This document shows positions 42,852 through 54,900 of a stretch of 64,000 bases of DNA, piece by piece. Position 1 is the stretch's first letter. Every line of letters begins with the position of its first letter. The stretch comes from Pseudocercospora fijiensis CIRAD86 (taxonomy: Eukaryota; Ascomycota; Dothideomycetes; Mycosphaerellales; Mycosphaerellaceae). Under the pieces are notes generated by a model. That model was given only the letters and a program-made list of their open reading frames with translations. It was not told the origin of the DNA and did not search any database. Position numbers and translations under genes: made by a program. Location of the stretch: positions 615,876 to 679,875 of the forward strand of contig NW_006921541.1 in assembly GCF_000340215.1 (NCBI RefSeq), given 5' to 3'.

Positions 42852-43490
42852 GGATCACATGCCAAATCTGATCGACGAAAGTGGGTGTGTCGCAAGGGAT
42901 GCTGAATGGGCGAAGAAGAGCTCAAGCTAACGGGTGTCCTACCCTATGAACGATCCGATCGAAACACAAGGATTACAATTTCGGTATTTGGTATGCACAT
43001 AAGCGAACAGGGGAAAATGGTAGTTAACATCGCATGTGCGGCATCAGTTAGAAAAAGGGAGTTGTGACCGCTCATACACCACACACACACATTCCGAACT
43101 GCGCAAGCGCCAAATACTACTAATAGAGAAAAGCGCCCCCAAACCCACTCAAACACCTACTACCTGCCCGCCTCGCCGCCGATGAACCACACACGTACAT
43201 CACCGGATCATGTAGGTGAGGATGATTTGCTTGCTTGCTTGCTTTCTTTCCAAAGATAACACCGAAGAAAGTCACTTCAGCTGCCTTCCTGCTTTGCCTG
43301 GAACAACTTCAACAACCACAACAACGACAAATGCAAAAACGCCTTGAAAATCGTCTCTCCCATGAGCAGCATGACTGACTTATGACGCCGAATCCTTCTC
43401 CTTCTGCTTCCGCTCTTTCCTACTCTGTACAGGTGTCTCTCCTTCGACATGTGCGCTCGATTGATCGTCGGTCGAACTAGCGCGCTGCTC
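42852..43490. other. Gap upstream of the helicase gene, downstream of CCR4
   Basis: 639 bp. Contains a short CA tract (about 43078-43091) and a GCTT tract (about 43226-43243); no gene recognised. Confidence 0.6.
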
Positions 43491-45832
43491 CTAATTGTTG
43501 TGACCCGCCTTTCGAGATGCACCAAAGTCTGTCTCGACCTGTTTTCGCTCCTTACGCTCCTTGACTTGTAGTTCCATGACCAATGGCAGATGGTCACTGG
43601 GGAAGTAGTGGTTGGGCCATCCTGGTACGCGTCGCATGTACTCCTGATCCGGCTCTCCGAGAACCTTGTTTACCTGCACGGAGTTGGTGGAGTAGAACAC
43701 CCAGTCGATCGTTTGTCGGAAGTCCGGCGTGTAGTTGGTGTACGGCAGTTCACCAATGTGGCTGTACACCGACTTCAAGCTGAATGGGTGGCTCATGCCG
43801 TGGCGTGTGAAGTCACCATAATTGTTGTCGCCCAGTTCGGAGTGTGAGTTCGACAGCGAACCTTGTGTTATGAGGTCGTAGACTCCAGAATCGCGCGTTG
43901 AGTTGAAGTCTCCACACACCACTAATGGGATGTGAGTACTCTCGTCGTATTTCAAAGATGGTCCTGGCGCAGGCGGAGGTTGATTTGAATCGTCCATGCC
44001 ATCTTCGTTTGCGTATTTGAAGACTTCCTTGTCTTTGCACGGTGGCCACTTGGAGTATCCCTCGGCAAATCGAGCAATTGCTTCCATCATGATGGCGACC
44101 TGCACGATTTTGATATCGCTGTGCCAAGGCTCCCAAGTGAGATGCGTGTTTGCAACAATCACTCTCGAACCGGTCGCGCGATTCTCCAAGAAAGCAATAA
44201 CTGCTACGTGGTCTCGTGGCATGACGCGGTTGTACACGTCGTGCTCGCCCTTCATGTCAGGTCTCCTTATGGCTTCTTGACTAAAGACGATCAATTGCTT
44301 GTCAAGTAGAATGTACTTGGAATTCTTGAAGAAAATTGCACTTCCATCGACCACCTTGGCCTCTCTCTCCTGCATGGTTTGCGCTCTCGACTTCGGCCAA
44401 AAGACGCCCTTGTAGTCATCAGATGCCAGATTGGGTCGGAAGAACTCGTTGTAATTCTCCATGTCCATTTCTTGCAAACACATGATGTCTGCTTGTCGTC
44501 CTCGCAGCTCGTCCAGGATCATAGCCCGCCTTCGCTGCCATGACAATGCTTCAGAAGGTGTATAGCCATACATCGTGGCGGTTGCAGCCCTGTCGCAAAG
44601 AATGTTCCAGCTGAGCAAGCTGAATGTATCAGTTCCGTCCGATTGCTCTTCAATTAGCGGTATCCAGGCTCGGTCAGTCGGTGGATCAGGAGCTGACCCA
44701 AGTTAGCATGCATAGCAAAAATTGTTGTTAAGAACGACTTACTTGGTGCCTGCTCCCGGAGATAGCGAATTAGCTCTTGTGTTCCGTGTTCCATGAGCCG
44801 CTCCTTGTAGTCCGGTCGCATTGGGTTGCCTTCAATGCCAAGCATTTCTAGCCGATAGAGAAAGCCAAGCTCGAAAGGCAGGTCGTCAAGGTGATTGTCG
44901 TAGAGTGAAAGCTTCTTCAAGTTCGTGAGCATACCAATCTCCGGTGGTAGGTATGAGAGGTTGTTCATGGAGAGGTCAAGAACTGTCAGAAAGCGCATTT
45001 GCCCAATTTGAGGAGGTATCGCTCGAAGGCTGTTCCACGCCAGGAATATCTTCTTCAGCCTTGGGTAGCGTTGGAACAGTGCAGGTGCAATGGCTTTCAG
45101 GCCTTGGCCGCACAGGTCCATAGCATCCCATGTACCCATGTCTTCCGACTCATCTGTTATGCGCCGCCTCTCGCCGTTCTCCTCGCCATTCTGCTGGGTT
45201 GCATTGGACCCATTAGACTGTCCAGGATATCTGCTCACGGACGGCGTTGTTCTCGCGTAGTAGTGTGTTTTCTGATCCGCCATCCTCATTTTCTGGTATT
45301 CTTGGATCTGTGTCGCCCAATGCTCGTTCATCGGCTTCGGTACGTTCGAATTGTCTGGTGTGCCATTGGTGAGGTGCGCAGGTGTAAAGTGAGGAGTCGT
45401 GTTTGACAGCGTGCTTGCCGAGATGGTGTGCTGGTGGTTTCCGAAGTTGTTGGTGTGCCCGCTCAGTCCGCTGTGGTCATTGTGCTGGCTATTGACGTGG
45501 TGACCTTGATGCTGGCCTTGCGATTGGCTCTGAAAAGCCTTGCTCAAGTTCACCTGCGGCTGGAAATTGTGGTGCGCCGCGCTCCCGTTAAGCATGCCAT
45601 GATTCTGACGATGGTTGTGGTTGTTGAACATGCTGTAAGCGGGCGAGTTCGTGCCAGGCGAGCGATTGGGCGACGGCGTATCGGCGTTCGGCTGGAAAAG
45701 ACGGCTGCTGTTATTGATGGGCGAGCCCGATCGGTGGTGCTGCTGCTGCAGCTGGCCTCGCGTGTGTGAATTGTGTTGATTCTGGTAGAAATACTGGCCG
45801 CCGGTATTGAACCGACTGAAACCATCGGCCAT
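43491..45832 (-). CDS. CCR4: CCR4 deadenylase (LRR plus exonuclease/endonuclease/phosphatase)
   Basis: Two exons: 44743-45832 and 43491-44692 (763 aa; GTAAGT donor, GTCAG acceptor). The first 200 residues are Gln/Asn/His/Ser-rich. Five or so leucine-rich repeats follow (Leu-x-x-Leu-x-Leu with Asn), which bind the Caf1/Pop2 subunit. The EEP nuclease begins Leu-Leu-Ser-Trp-Asn-Ile-Leu-Cys-Asp and shows the catalytic Gln-Glu-Met-Asp, Cys-Gly-Asp-Phe-Asn-Ser, and Ser-Asp-His-Leu-Pro-Leu. Ccr4 is the poly(A) nuclease of the Ccr4-Not complex in cytoplasmic mRNA decay. ATG 45832 is preceded by an in-frame GTG that is not a start. Length and order match fungal Ccr4. Confidence 0.95.
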
Positions 45833-46108
45833 CACCAGATGGCGATGTAGCGAGCGTCTCGATCTCGATGGGGCCGGCTCCGCTTGCTGGAAGGATGCGC
45901 GCTGTGATGTCGGTGTCGTTGCCGCTCGAGATGGAGCTGGAGCTTAGGGAGGAGGAGGATCTGGCCAGCGCACTCTTCGTCTCCTGTACATGAGCACCCG
46001 CCCGGCTCTTCATGAACGAAAGAATAGGAACTCCCTCGCTAGCGACGATGTCCGGCTCCTCTACGCCTGTGCGCTATCGTATGGTATGCTGGTGGTTAGC
46101 AGCAGCTT

Positions 46109-46123
46109 GGGGGGGGGGGGGGG
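46109..46123 (+). repeat. Poly-G tract
   Basis: About 15 consecutive G, immediately upstream of GCGGAATC. The count may be unreliable in the assembly. Confidence 0.8.
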
Positions 46124-46389
46124 CGGAATCTGCTCAGGACGCCGATTGCGCGCGACGGGAGGAGCAAGAAATCGATATGCTCGAGGTATCCAGTGTCGTA
46201 TAATGGCGCTATAGCGTGCTTGTCGTTTCGTGCCGGCCTCAATTGCTGTTGTCCTGATGGGTCGCTGTCTGTGCCAGCGAGCTGTTCTGTCGAAGTGCTC
46301 GAAAGCGGGCCGCAAACACACGTGACACTCCCGAACCAGAATCTGGTCTGGTCCCTCCCAAGACCCTACCACTCTTCTCTCCACTCCAC

Positions 46390-46417
46390 CATCTACCATC
46401 TACCATCTACCATCTAA
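46390..46417 (+). repeat. Heptanucleotide tandem repeat (CATCTAC)n
   Basis: Four tandem copies, the last ending CATCTAA, in the CCR4/methyltransferase intergenic region. Confidence 0.85.
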
Positions 46418-47476
46418 CCAGGCCGTCATTAGAAACGGAACACTCTGGCTTGGCGCCCTACATGCGGTCGGTCTGGAGGCTAATTCATGAACAATAGCAT
46501 TATTGACCACAGCTCAGCGCCGCCCCAGCGATTCGTGTCGTGCATTTTCTAGATTCTCTCGCCCCTTATCATCATCACCTCTAACGCAGTGCGCCTCCCA
46601 TCTCTAACATGATCATACCTGAGACTGCTGTGGCATTTCGCCTCACGAACATACCGCACTACTGTACGCCTCTGCAATGCTCACGGTCCACGCTCTGCCG
46701 TTCCCACCGCCCAACGCGTCTGCATCTCAGATGGCGCTGGAGTACCGTCCAATTCCGCGCATGAGACAAGTGGCGGCGACTCTCGAAGGAGCCGGTACAA
46801 GCCAAGTCTACAAGACAAGCATCCCGTTCTCTCTTTGTACCCTTCTTGCCTTCGCGTAAACATATCACCCCTTCCTGCGCCATCTGCATGCGCATAGTGC
46901 ACACAACTTGGCCGGTACGGCCGAAAGTGCCGGCATCCTTCTACAACGCGTCAGCCGACTGCACTGCCCTTGAAATGCTCATTCTTGCACGGCGATTGGT
47001 GTAGCGTCTGCCGGTTGTTTCGCCATATACCTCGCGTGAAGCCTGCCGACCATGGCTCGTCTCCGCACTCTATCCATCTATGATTGAACTCTCGCACTGC
47101 CGCCGTTACTGTTACAGCTGTTGTGCACGTTTCATCTCCAAAGATCCAACAATTCACCAAACGTTGTCCAAGAAATTTCTCTACCGTGCAAGTCCGATTC
47201 TGTGGTGACACTTCTTTTGCAGCTGTCTTCATCCGTCGCACCCCACTGTCTCTGCCTCTACACTACTCCCTACTACCGCCGCACCGCGCCGTCTGTCTCA
47301 TCATGTCTCATTATCTGATTTGCTAGCCATGCTGAACAAAGTTACAATATCCGCTGCCGTTAAACCGTGGCCTGCAATTCGCATCAAAAACTCGCCGTTG
47401 CAAACTGGCGAGCCCGGCGACCCACGTGGAGAGTGAGAAGGCTTAACACCGGCTATCAACTATTCTCAAGGTGGTC

Positions 47477-48949
47477 ATGTCCGAAGGACTCATTTATGCC
47501 TTCTATGAAGGCCCGAAGTCCACAAGCCAGAAGGCTTACACTGACTCTCGTCTCGCACAACTCGCTGCGCAACGGAGAGGGGAAAAACTACCATCAGACA
47601 CAAATCATATCGAGTGCAAGTGGTCGACGTCACTCGCATCCACGGCCAAATCCCGGGATCGCCTCCTCGGACATGCTGGTTTGGAATTGGGTGACAGCAT
47701 GGAGTTTCTGACCGCGCGGACGCAGGCGTCCGTGATCAACCCGACTTCATCGATTAAGTCAATAATGAGGAGTTCTGATAATGACACGTTAACAAGCACG
47801 ATTGCCGATCACGAGCACAAGATGCTCTGCAACCCTTTCGAACTCAGACATGGGCGACGATACCTCAGGGATGTCCCATATCCTTTGCCGGTCGACCTTG
47901 CCGAAATCCAACGACAGAGTTTAAGGACTATGCTTGGGGTGCAAGTATTTGGATCTGTCTTATGCAATCCGAAGCTCGACGTTGACCCTCCCAAGAAAGT
48001 GCTTGAGATAGGATGTGGAAGCGGATTCTGGAGTGCCCTTGCACATGACCACTTCGCATCGCGAGGTCATGCTGTCGAGTTTGTCGGGCTTGATATCGCG
48101 CCGTTGGCGTCCAATCTCAAGCGACAGGGCGTGAATTGGAAATTTGTACAGCATGATCTTCGAAGGGTACCTCTGCCGTTTGATGACGGCGAGTTCGATC
48201 TGATCATGCTCAAAGACCTCAGCCTCTTAATACCTGTCGTCGGACAACAGCACGACAAGACTTTGACCGAATGCATCCGAATCTGCAGACCTGGAGGCAC
48301 TCTAGAATGCTGGGATTCCGACCACGTTATCCGCTCCCTCCTTCCAAATCCACCACCGCAGCCGTCGAGAAATCTTCGCGAGCAAGAGGCGGCTGAAGAG
48401 ACGGCAACTTTCGCTATACAACCAGGCCATCCATTTGCGCCTGCACAGAACAACTACCTGCAAGATGCCAATATATGGATAGCAGAGGCTCTAGATCGGA
48501 GGAAGCTGCATCCCACACCGTGTGTCAGGATCGCAGAAATGCTGACGATGGAGCCAGACCTCGAAGACCTCGGTTTTCGTCGCGTCGCAATACCTTTGGG
48601 AGAGCTGCGGTGGGAGAAGGATGCGCCAAAGGCTAAGCGGATCATCAAAGGACATGACTCGCCAATGTCGGTCGGGTCACGGAGGGCGCCTTCTCATACG
48701 CAATTTCTGACGCCGGAGCAGGCTGCGCTGAGACAGACGGCTCTCTTGACTGTGGTGCAGATGATTGAGAGCTTTGAGCCAATGCTGAAGGAAGCCAGTG
48801 GGAAGAGTTCCGAGGAATGGTCGCTCTGGTGGGGGTCTATGATGACAGAATTGTTGGATCCTACCGAGACAGCTTTGACCGGCGAGTGTTTGGAGTTGGG
48901 TGCTTGGTGGGCGACGAAGTCATTGACATCTGACGAAGACGATTTGTGA
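47477..48949 (+). CDS. SAM-dependent methyltransferase, class I (UMTA-like)
   Basis: 490 residues, no intron. Motif I is Val-Leu-Glu-Ile-Gly-Cys-Gly-Ser-Gly-Phe-Trp (residues 175-185), followed by Phe-Val-Gly-Leu-Asp-Ile-Ala-Pro (acidic end of strand 2), His-Asp-Leu-Arg-Arg-Val-Pro-Leu-Pro-Phe-Asp-Asp-Gly-Glu-Phe-Asp-Leu (post I/II) and Arg-Pro-Gly-Gly-Thr-Leu-Glu (motif III region). The N-terminal 120 residues are unlike other methyltransferases and the C-terminus has two Trp-rich helices. This layout is common in Dothideomycetes and often labelled UMTA or SAM-binding protein; the substrate is unknown. The frame is open six bases upstream, so ATG 47477 is the first ATG. Its stop is only 14 bp from the stop of the convergent LYRM5 gene. 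Confidence 0.82.
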   Translation: MSEGLIYAFYEGPKSTSQKAYTDSRLAQLAAQRRGEKLPSDTNHIECKWSTSLASTAKSRDRLLGHAGLELGDSMEFLTARTQASVINPTSSIKSIMRSSDNDTLTSTIADHEHKMLCNPFELRHGRRYLRDVPYPLPVDLAEIQRQSLRTMLGVQVFGSVLCNPKLDVDPPKKVLEIGCGSGFWSALAHDHFASRGHAVEFVGLDIAPLASNLKRQGVNWKFVQHDLRRVPLPFDDGEFDLIMLKDLSLLIPVVGQQHDKTLTECIRICRPGGTLECWDSDHVIRSLLPNPPPQPSRNLREQEAAEETATFAIQPGHPFAPAQNNYLQDANIWIAEALDRRKLHPTPCVRIAEMLTMEPDLEDLGFRRVAIPLGELRWEKDAPKAKRIIKGHDSPMSVGSRRAPSHTQFLTPEQAALRQTALLTVVQMIESFEPMLKEASGKSSEEWSLWWGSMMTELLDPTETALTGECLELGAWWATKSLTSDEDDL

Positions 48950-48963
48950 TGAATTTGTGATGT

Positions 48964-49373
48964 TCATGTCGTTTCGTAGCGTTGTTTCAAGGCCCGATAC
49001 CGCTTGAGGTAGTATCTGGGAAGCATGGCGTCAAAACGGGATATTCTTGGAGGAAAGAGATACCTTCTGGATCCAAGCCAGACTTGCGGAAAGAGAGGAG
49101 TACTTACAGTGCTTCGATCTCTGTATACTTAGATGTTAGTAGATATTATTATTTGGCAGATGGCTTTGCTAGGGCAGGCATACCTTTTTTGACATACTCT
49201 GCTTGCGCTATTCCTTTCCTGATGTCTTCTTCACTTTCGAGACTCGCTTTGGACATGAAAGCTTTGTGTAGACGAGGTCTGAAATACTCGAAGCCAAGAG
49301 GATATTCTCGTCCCAGATAGAGCAGCTCTTTGTATATCTTGATGACATCGTGGCGTAGATGATTCGAAGCCAT
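48964..49373 (-). CDS. LYR-motif protein ETFRF1/LYRM5
   Basis: Three exons: 49184-49373, a 13-nt exon 49108-49120, and 48964-49015 (84 aa). Donors are GTATGC and GTAAGT; acceptors TACAG and CCCAG. The protein reads [20 protein letters not shown] near the start, then [14 protein letters not shown], and after both junctions Glu-Ile-Glu-Ala-Leu-Tyr-Tyr-Leu-Lys-Arg-Tyr-Arg. This is LYRM5/ETFRF1, which in animals removes FAD from the electron-transfer flavoprotein in the mitochondrial matrix. The 13-nt exon encodes Ile-Glu-Ala plus parts of the flanking codons and is required for the conserved C-terminus. Confidence 0.9.
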
Positions 49374-49668
49374 GTTAGGGTGGACCTTGCTGGGCTGGAC
49401 TTTGATGGTGGAAATGAGAAGCTTCTTAAAAGCTCGACCTTTCACTTCTCTTGCATTAGAAATTTGTTGTTGATTGAGGTTGGTGGAGAGATGGCAACGA
49501 GAAATGACGATCGAGCTTCTTGAACCCGATGCCCCACAAGCCATTCCTCGGCTTGAAAACCTCCGACATTGTTGCACTCTCATCAAAGGCGCATCAATCA
49601 AACACCGTCCAAGCGCGCTCTTCGAACAACATGCTGTCTTGAGATACGATAGACACGACTGTACGATG
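49374..49668. promoter_or_regulatory. Divergent LYRM5/thioesterase promoter region
   Basis: 295 bp between start codons; no assignable site. An open frame from 49474 runs into the thioesterase. Confidence 0.5.
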
Positions 49669-50657
49669 CGTGGAGGCGGGCGCTTGGCGCGAAGTCATGC
49701 GCTGCTGTCATTGAGATCAGAACGGCCTGCACCTTTTGGACGGAGGCACCGCTCTACACAGAGTCCTGTTTCGCCGGTATTGCCGCCATTGAACCCGCGC
49801 TGGCTATCAGACGTCAAGAGTAGGATCGGGTATTGCTTGATGTGGGGTCTACGATCGCAGCAGATACAAGAGGCTGGAAATATACTGCGTGAGATTGCTC
49901 AAGACTGGAGAGAACTATCGGCTGGCAGCGAGGGCTTCTTGACCAGCAAGCAGAGGAGAAGCACGTTCCGATATCAAGTGGTCTGGGGACAGCAAGATGC
50001 CATGGTAAGGGATATTATGATGTATCTATTCAGAAATAGCCTGGCTAAGAGAATGGAAGGGTCATGTCAACAACGTTGTCTACAATCGTTTCGCAGAGAC
50101 TGGTCGTGTGGACTGGTTCAATAAAATCGCGACCTTTGTGGATCCAGCAAATGCAGGCGCGTGGAGGGAAATGCTAACGCCCAAAGGTGATGGGTTGATC
50201 TTGAGGAAGATCACGACCGAGTTCAAATTCGTCAGTACAGACTGTACAGTACCCTCATCAAGGGGCACATCATCCGGGTCTTCTACCGGTTTTGCTGACT
50301 ATCCGGCAGCCGATGCGATACCCGGACCATGTGACAATACTACACAAACTGGCCACCGAGCCCAAGGAAGGTACAGACACGTTTGACCTGCACGTACTCA
50401 TTCTCTCCGAGTTGCATCAAAGACCTGCGGCTAGGGTGATTGAAGATGTTGTGTTCTACGACTACCGCAAGGCTAAGAAAACGCCACTGCGACCATTCAT
50501 GCTCGACGTGCTACAGCACACATGGAAGCTGCAGGAAGAGGCGAAACGGGTGAATAGCCAGCGGGTAATAAGCATCCTTGGTCGGCTTCGGGCGTTGGAG
50601 CTGGAGTCCTGGGATCGTGAGGGTGCTGTTGAGGATATGGGAAGCGCAAGCACTTGA
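49669..50657 (+). CDS. Hotdog-fold acyl-CoA thioesterase-like protein, likely mitochondrial
   Basis: Three exons: 49669-50004, 50060-50230 and 50310-50657 (284 aa). Donors GTAAGG and GTCAGT; acceptors GGAAG and GGCAG. From ATG 49669 the first 35 residues are Arg/Ser/Leu-rich without acids, typical of a mitochondrial presequence. After the first junction comes [17 protein letters not shown], the hotdog thioesterase helix start, and after the second Pro-Met-Arg-Tyr-Pro-Asp-His-Val. The family includes 4-hydroxybenzoyl-CoA thioesterase-like proteins; the fungal substrate is unknown. Both splice sites fall in the conserved core and keep it in frame. Upstream ATGs (for example 49504) would lengthen the N-terminus. 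Confidence 0.82.
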
Positions 50658-51959
50658 GAGCATGGATATATTGCCCTTCGGTCGCCGTCAGTAGTGTAGT
50701 GCCGTGTGATGACGTGCCGGAATCGTGATCTGTCGCAGGGCTGTGCAGACTTTGAAGAACACAGGTCTAGCCGATGGAGCAGGGCCATGCTGGTTTGAAA
50801 AACAACCAGCGCGGCCGCTTCATGAGCATCGACAGACTTGCAGCGGCAGAGCAAAGCTATCTATCAGTAAACTTCATACCACTTACTGATAAGAAGACTC
50901 AGAGCAATCCATCGCTTCAACGCAAGCTTGTCGACAGAAGCCTTGTGCCTAAAAGCCTCACGAAAGAGCTTCTAGGCGCCCGAGTATTATTACAAAAAAG
51001 GTTCGATGCAAGTATTGGCTGACCATGTAGGGATTAGAATTTGAGAACCTGGCTGCTACCGGCTTGAAGATGGAGAGGATGCCTGCGTATCTCATAAGAA
51101 GTGGATTGCTCGTCCAGCTCATTGGTTGTCTGTCACCGTGCTATTGGCTGTGATTCATGCACCAGGAACAGAGCTGCTGGCGCGTGACATGAAGGCATCA
51201 CTGCCAACAATGCCGTCGCTTTCCTGCCGCGACACAACAGCGAAAAGCGCTCTGCGAAGTGGACACGAGAAGGCTGTGCGCTGGACGTACGCGCATGTCC
51301 TCTCATGGATGGGATGGCTGTTCCCGTCGTGCCGTGTTTGAGATGGAGCATGAGAGCCACAGACACACCCCGCCCGGCCTCCCAGAGCAGAGCACATATA
51401 TGCAGATCATCAGCCAGGTGTGGGCTGGCAGTTGGCTGGGCTGTCAGACTGGGCTGTCAGAGTAATGCGATGGCGTACCGAAGCCGGTCGCTCCACGGCG
51501 CGTTGAGTTGATCAGTCACAGTGATTTTCTTCTGCGCAGAGCTCGTTCGGTCGGCTCGACTAGTCCGTTGGTCGTCGTCATAGCCAGTGAGGCCTATTGG
51601 GCCTTGGCACGGTTGGTGTGCACTGTGCACTGTGCACTGTGCGGTGACTCGGCGAGGGCAGCCTTTGAGCAGAGAAAAGCTTGGTAGCGTCTAAAAGCAG
51701 AAGTAGTTAACGTTAGCTAGCACGGTCGCTCTTGCAGTCGTGCGGATACAGTAACAGTGCTGTGGCTTGGCTTGGCAGCGGGAGATCGCGCGACGTTCAG
51801 AAGAGAAACGAAACACCCTCTCTACCCATTACCTATACACTACACCTCGCCAACATCGCTACACCTCCCCTTTTGGACTCTTGAGACTCCCGTCTGGTTA
51901 GCCGTCCTTGTTTGTGGAGGGGACGAGCCAGAGCGGACGGGGGAGTAGTCCACTGTTTC
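50658..51959. other. Gap upstream of acrB
   Basis: 1.3 kb without a recognised gene. Tandem GTGCACT units lie at about 51618-51641, and a repeated GGGCTGTCAGA motif at about 51438-51461. A 82-codon open frame at 50774 has no motif. Confidence 0.5.
51618..51641 (+). repeat. Tandem GTGCACT repeat
   Basis: Three or four units of the heptamer GTGCACT in the promoter region of acrB. Confidence 0.8.
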
Positions 51960-54900
51960 ATGCCGACTAAGAAACCAAAGAACGAAAGCCGGCAGCACGA
52001 CAATACCAACTCGAAAGGCCTTGCACCGCCTGGCAAGCGGGTCGTCAGACAGCGCTCGAACGGACAGCTCAACGGACAACCCAATGGCAAGTCGACCATC
52101 GCAGTCACGCCCCCTGCGCTGCCCTCGACTGGCTTAAACCAAGGCTTCAAGTTTCCACGATCCGCAGACACCACAGCTCCAGGGACTGCTGCTGCCACCG
52201 CCAAAGATCATGCGGCAGCATCGGAGGGAGCGGAAAGAGAGAGGACTGCTTCAGACGCTTCTGCTGAGGAAGTAGGACCGCACGGCGAAATGGCAGACAG
52301 CGCACACGAGCTGAACGTAGGCACCCCCAGCTTGGAGGTGCCCGCCTCGGCAGCATGCAAGACATCTACACATGCTCCTGGCTCGTTGTTCTCTGTCTCC
52401 ACCATTCTGGCATACTATCCGCTGCGCGACGCCATCTCTATCCTCATCCTGCTCCTCTCGCTTCCTCCAACCCTGGTCCTGTTCATCCAAACTCTCTTCG
52501 CTTCGCTCACCTTCGTCCCACCGACCGCCGGCCTGTCTCTTTCCACTCTACCAAATGTCAAGGAGATGTTCAATTCGTCAAACTTCGGATATCCCGCATT
52601 GGCGACGATATTGTTCGTGGATTGCTTCTTTGGTCTCGTCTGGCTACCGCTTTGGAAACCTGCTCAGGCTATCTTTTTGGACTTGTCCCAAGCAGTCATT
52701 GCAGTTTCTCTGAGCGGCGCAGCGGCGAGCACTGGTGGCCCGACGCACAGTATAGCGACCTGTACTCTCATCGTCTGCATCGTCCATGTGCTTCGGTACA
52801 GAGCGATACATCTGACCGCTTTGGACTACCTCCGATCTGTGCTACATAAATTGGACATTGGCATTGCTCTCGATGGTCCAGTTTTTGCGCAGTCTTCTTA
52901 TCCTTTTCAGAATACTGAACGCGGCATGTTCTTCAATGCTGCCCGCGTTCTTCTTGGAATACACATCGTTTCTCAAGGCGTCACGACATGCATTAGACGC
53001 ACCCTCGCAAACGCCAAAGCTAGCGAGAAGGACCTTAACGTACCGGCAATCACTAAAACCGACACCGAGGCCATTGCTGGCGCAGAACCTCCCACTCGGA
53101 CCGGTTCTGGCATTGTCGAAGGATCTCAGCCTTCGCATGCATACGCTAGTACCGATGGCCGACCTCCTGGTCAACCACCCTCGCATCGCGAAAGCAAACA
53201 GCGCGAATCGAGCAGCAAAAAGAAAAGGAAGCAGGCCAACCAGGTTCGGAGCCAGCAACCACTCTGGGCTGCTGTTGCTAGTACAAAAGTCACTTTCGTT
53301 AAGGAAATGGAACAGCGAGATGCGGCTGATGATGCACGAGATGCCGCGATTATGAATAACAACACAAGCAACACTTTTGTAAGCGCCACTAACACCACCA
53401 ATCGCATCTGGATATGCGAAGTCCGCGACACCGAGATCCTCTTCACCATTGAGCTCTGTCCTGAAGCAGCCGCAGAACTTGCGGATGACAAGGACGACTC
53501 GCCGTCTCTCACCACCGCAATTGATCGATCGAAGCCCTTCTACATTCGTGTGAATGGGGCTGCTTGGAGCTCTACCAGGATTTTAGAGGCGGATGATGAG
53601 GAGAAAGGAGGTCTCCGCTATGACGGCGAGATTTTTGGTCTGGCCCCGCTTAGCAGTTACCACTGTGAGGTAGTCAGCATGGAATCTCAGCGGATCATCT
53701 GCTCCGTCAGCCTCATCACTCAGCCTGCGCCATCAGCCGAACAGGCTGCTGCGGTACCCGCACAACCTCAGCACCAAGCACTTCGACCATCATCGCCGAT
53801 CACGACTCTGAAGCAATCAATTCAATCCGCCGAAGCCAAACTCAACGAGGCCAGGAACCGTTCAAAGAGGACCAAGAGAGACCAGCGAGCAGCCCATGCA
53901 GATTTTCGGAAGGAGATCAATGCTTTGCGTTCGAAGTTGGAATCGTCAACTGGCGCAGATGACAAGCAAGATCGACGTCTCAACCAAATCAAGCAGCACA
54001 AGAACCAGGCAGAGGAGGCTACCAAGGAATATCAAGCACAAATCGAGGCCCTTGGAGAGATTCCTGCAGATGAGCTGGCTGAGTCGCAGGTCAAGCGTCG
54101 TGCCTATCAATCCGCTTTAGACGCCGTCAAGGCCGCCGAGAGAGAGCTTGACAACGCCAAAGCCGAACAGGAGCGGGAGAAGGATGCCTTGAGGTCTGAC
54201 TTGGCCGCCGTACGAACGAAGAAGGAGAAGTTGTCAGCTCGAATTGCACAGCGTACACAGGAGTTGGAAGAAGCCAAGTGTCAGCATGCAGCCGACCTGA
54301 CTGCGAGGCAGAGGCGTGACTTTGAACGAGCTCGCGAGCTTCAAGAGCGAGAGAACGCAGAGAATGGGTTGAAATTCCACATTGCCGCCATGGAACAAGA
54401 GCAGGCAACTTTCGCCCAGAAAACCCAGGAAGCCTACCACCAAGCCTTGGCTCTTTCGAATTGGTCCGCTCCTCCAAGCTATCCGGCATACTCTTGTCCT
54501 CCAACACCAGAAAACGCAAACGGTCAAGTCAGTCCTCAAGCAAACGGCTTCCCTCCAACGACGTTCGGTCCACAACCCTTCAGCTCACCTTTCAATCCCG
54601 CTGCAATTCCTCACGGCACCCAAGCTCCTCGTGGCCGCAGCTCTTCCATGCTAAGCCAATACTCCGGTTTCACAGACAACGCTGAAGACTACCCTCAGCC
54701 CCAGCATCAACATTCCTGGCCCATATCAGGTGCCACCCTCGCCGGCGCCGCATTGGAAGATCGCAAAGAAAGCGACGGAGGTTCTGGCAGTGGAAGTCGA
54801 AGTGGAAGCGCGAGTGTCGTCAATGGTACTGCTACTGCTACCTTGCTCACGGAAAATGGATCCAACAGTCCGAGACCTGAAGCCAAGCCTTTCATACCTG

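Larger units (their letters stand above)
45833..47476. other. Long divergent gap, CCR4 / methyltransferase
   Basis: 1.64 kb without a recognised gene. It has a 15-base G run at about 46109-46123 and four tandem CATCTAC-type units at 46390-46417. The CCR4 side probably holds a long 5' UTR. Confidence 0.5.

Noticed and set aside
47477..48949. Idea that the methyltransferase is LaeA
   Set aside because: The N-terminal region and C-terminal Trp-rich helices differ from LaeA; only the general SAM fold is shared.
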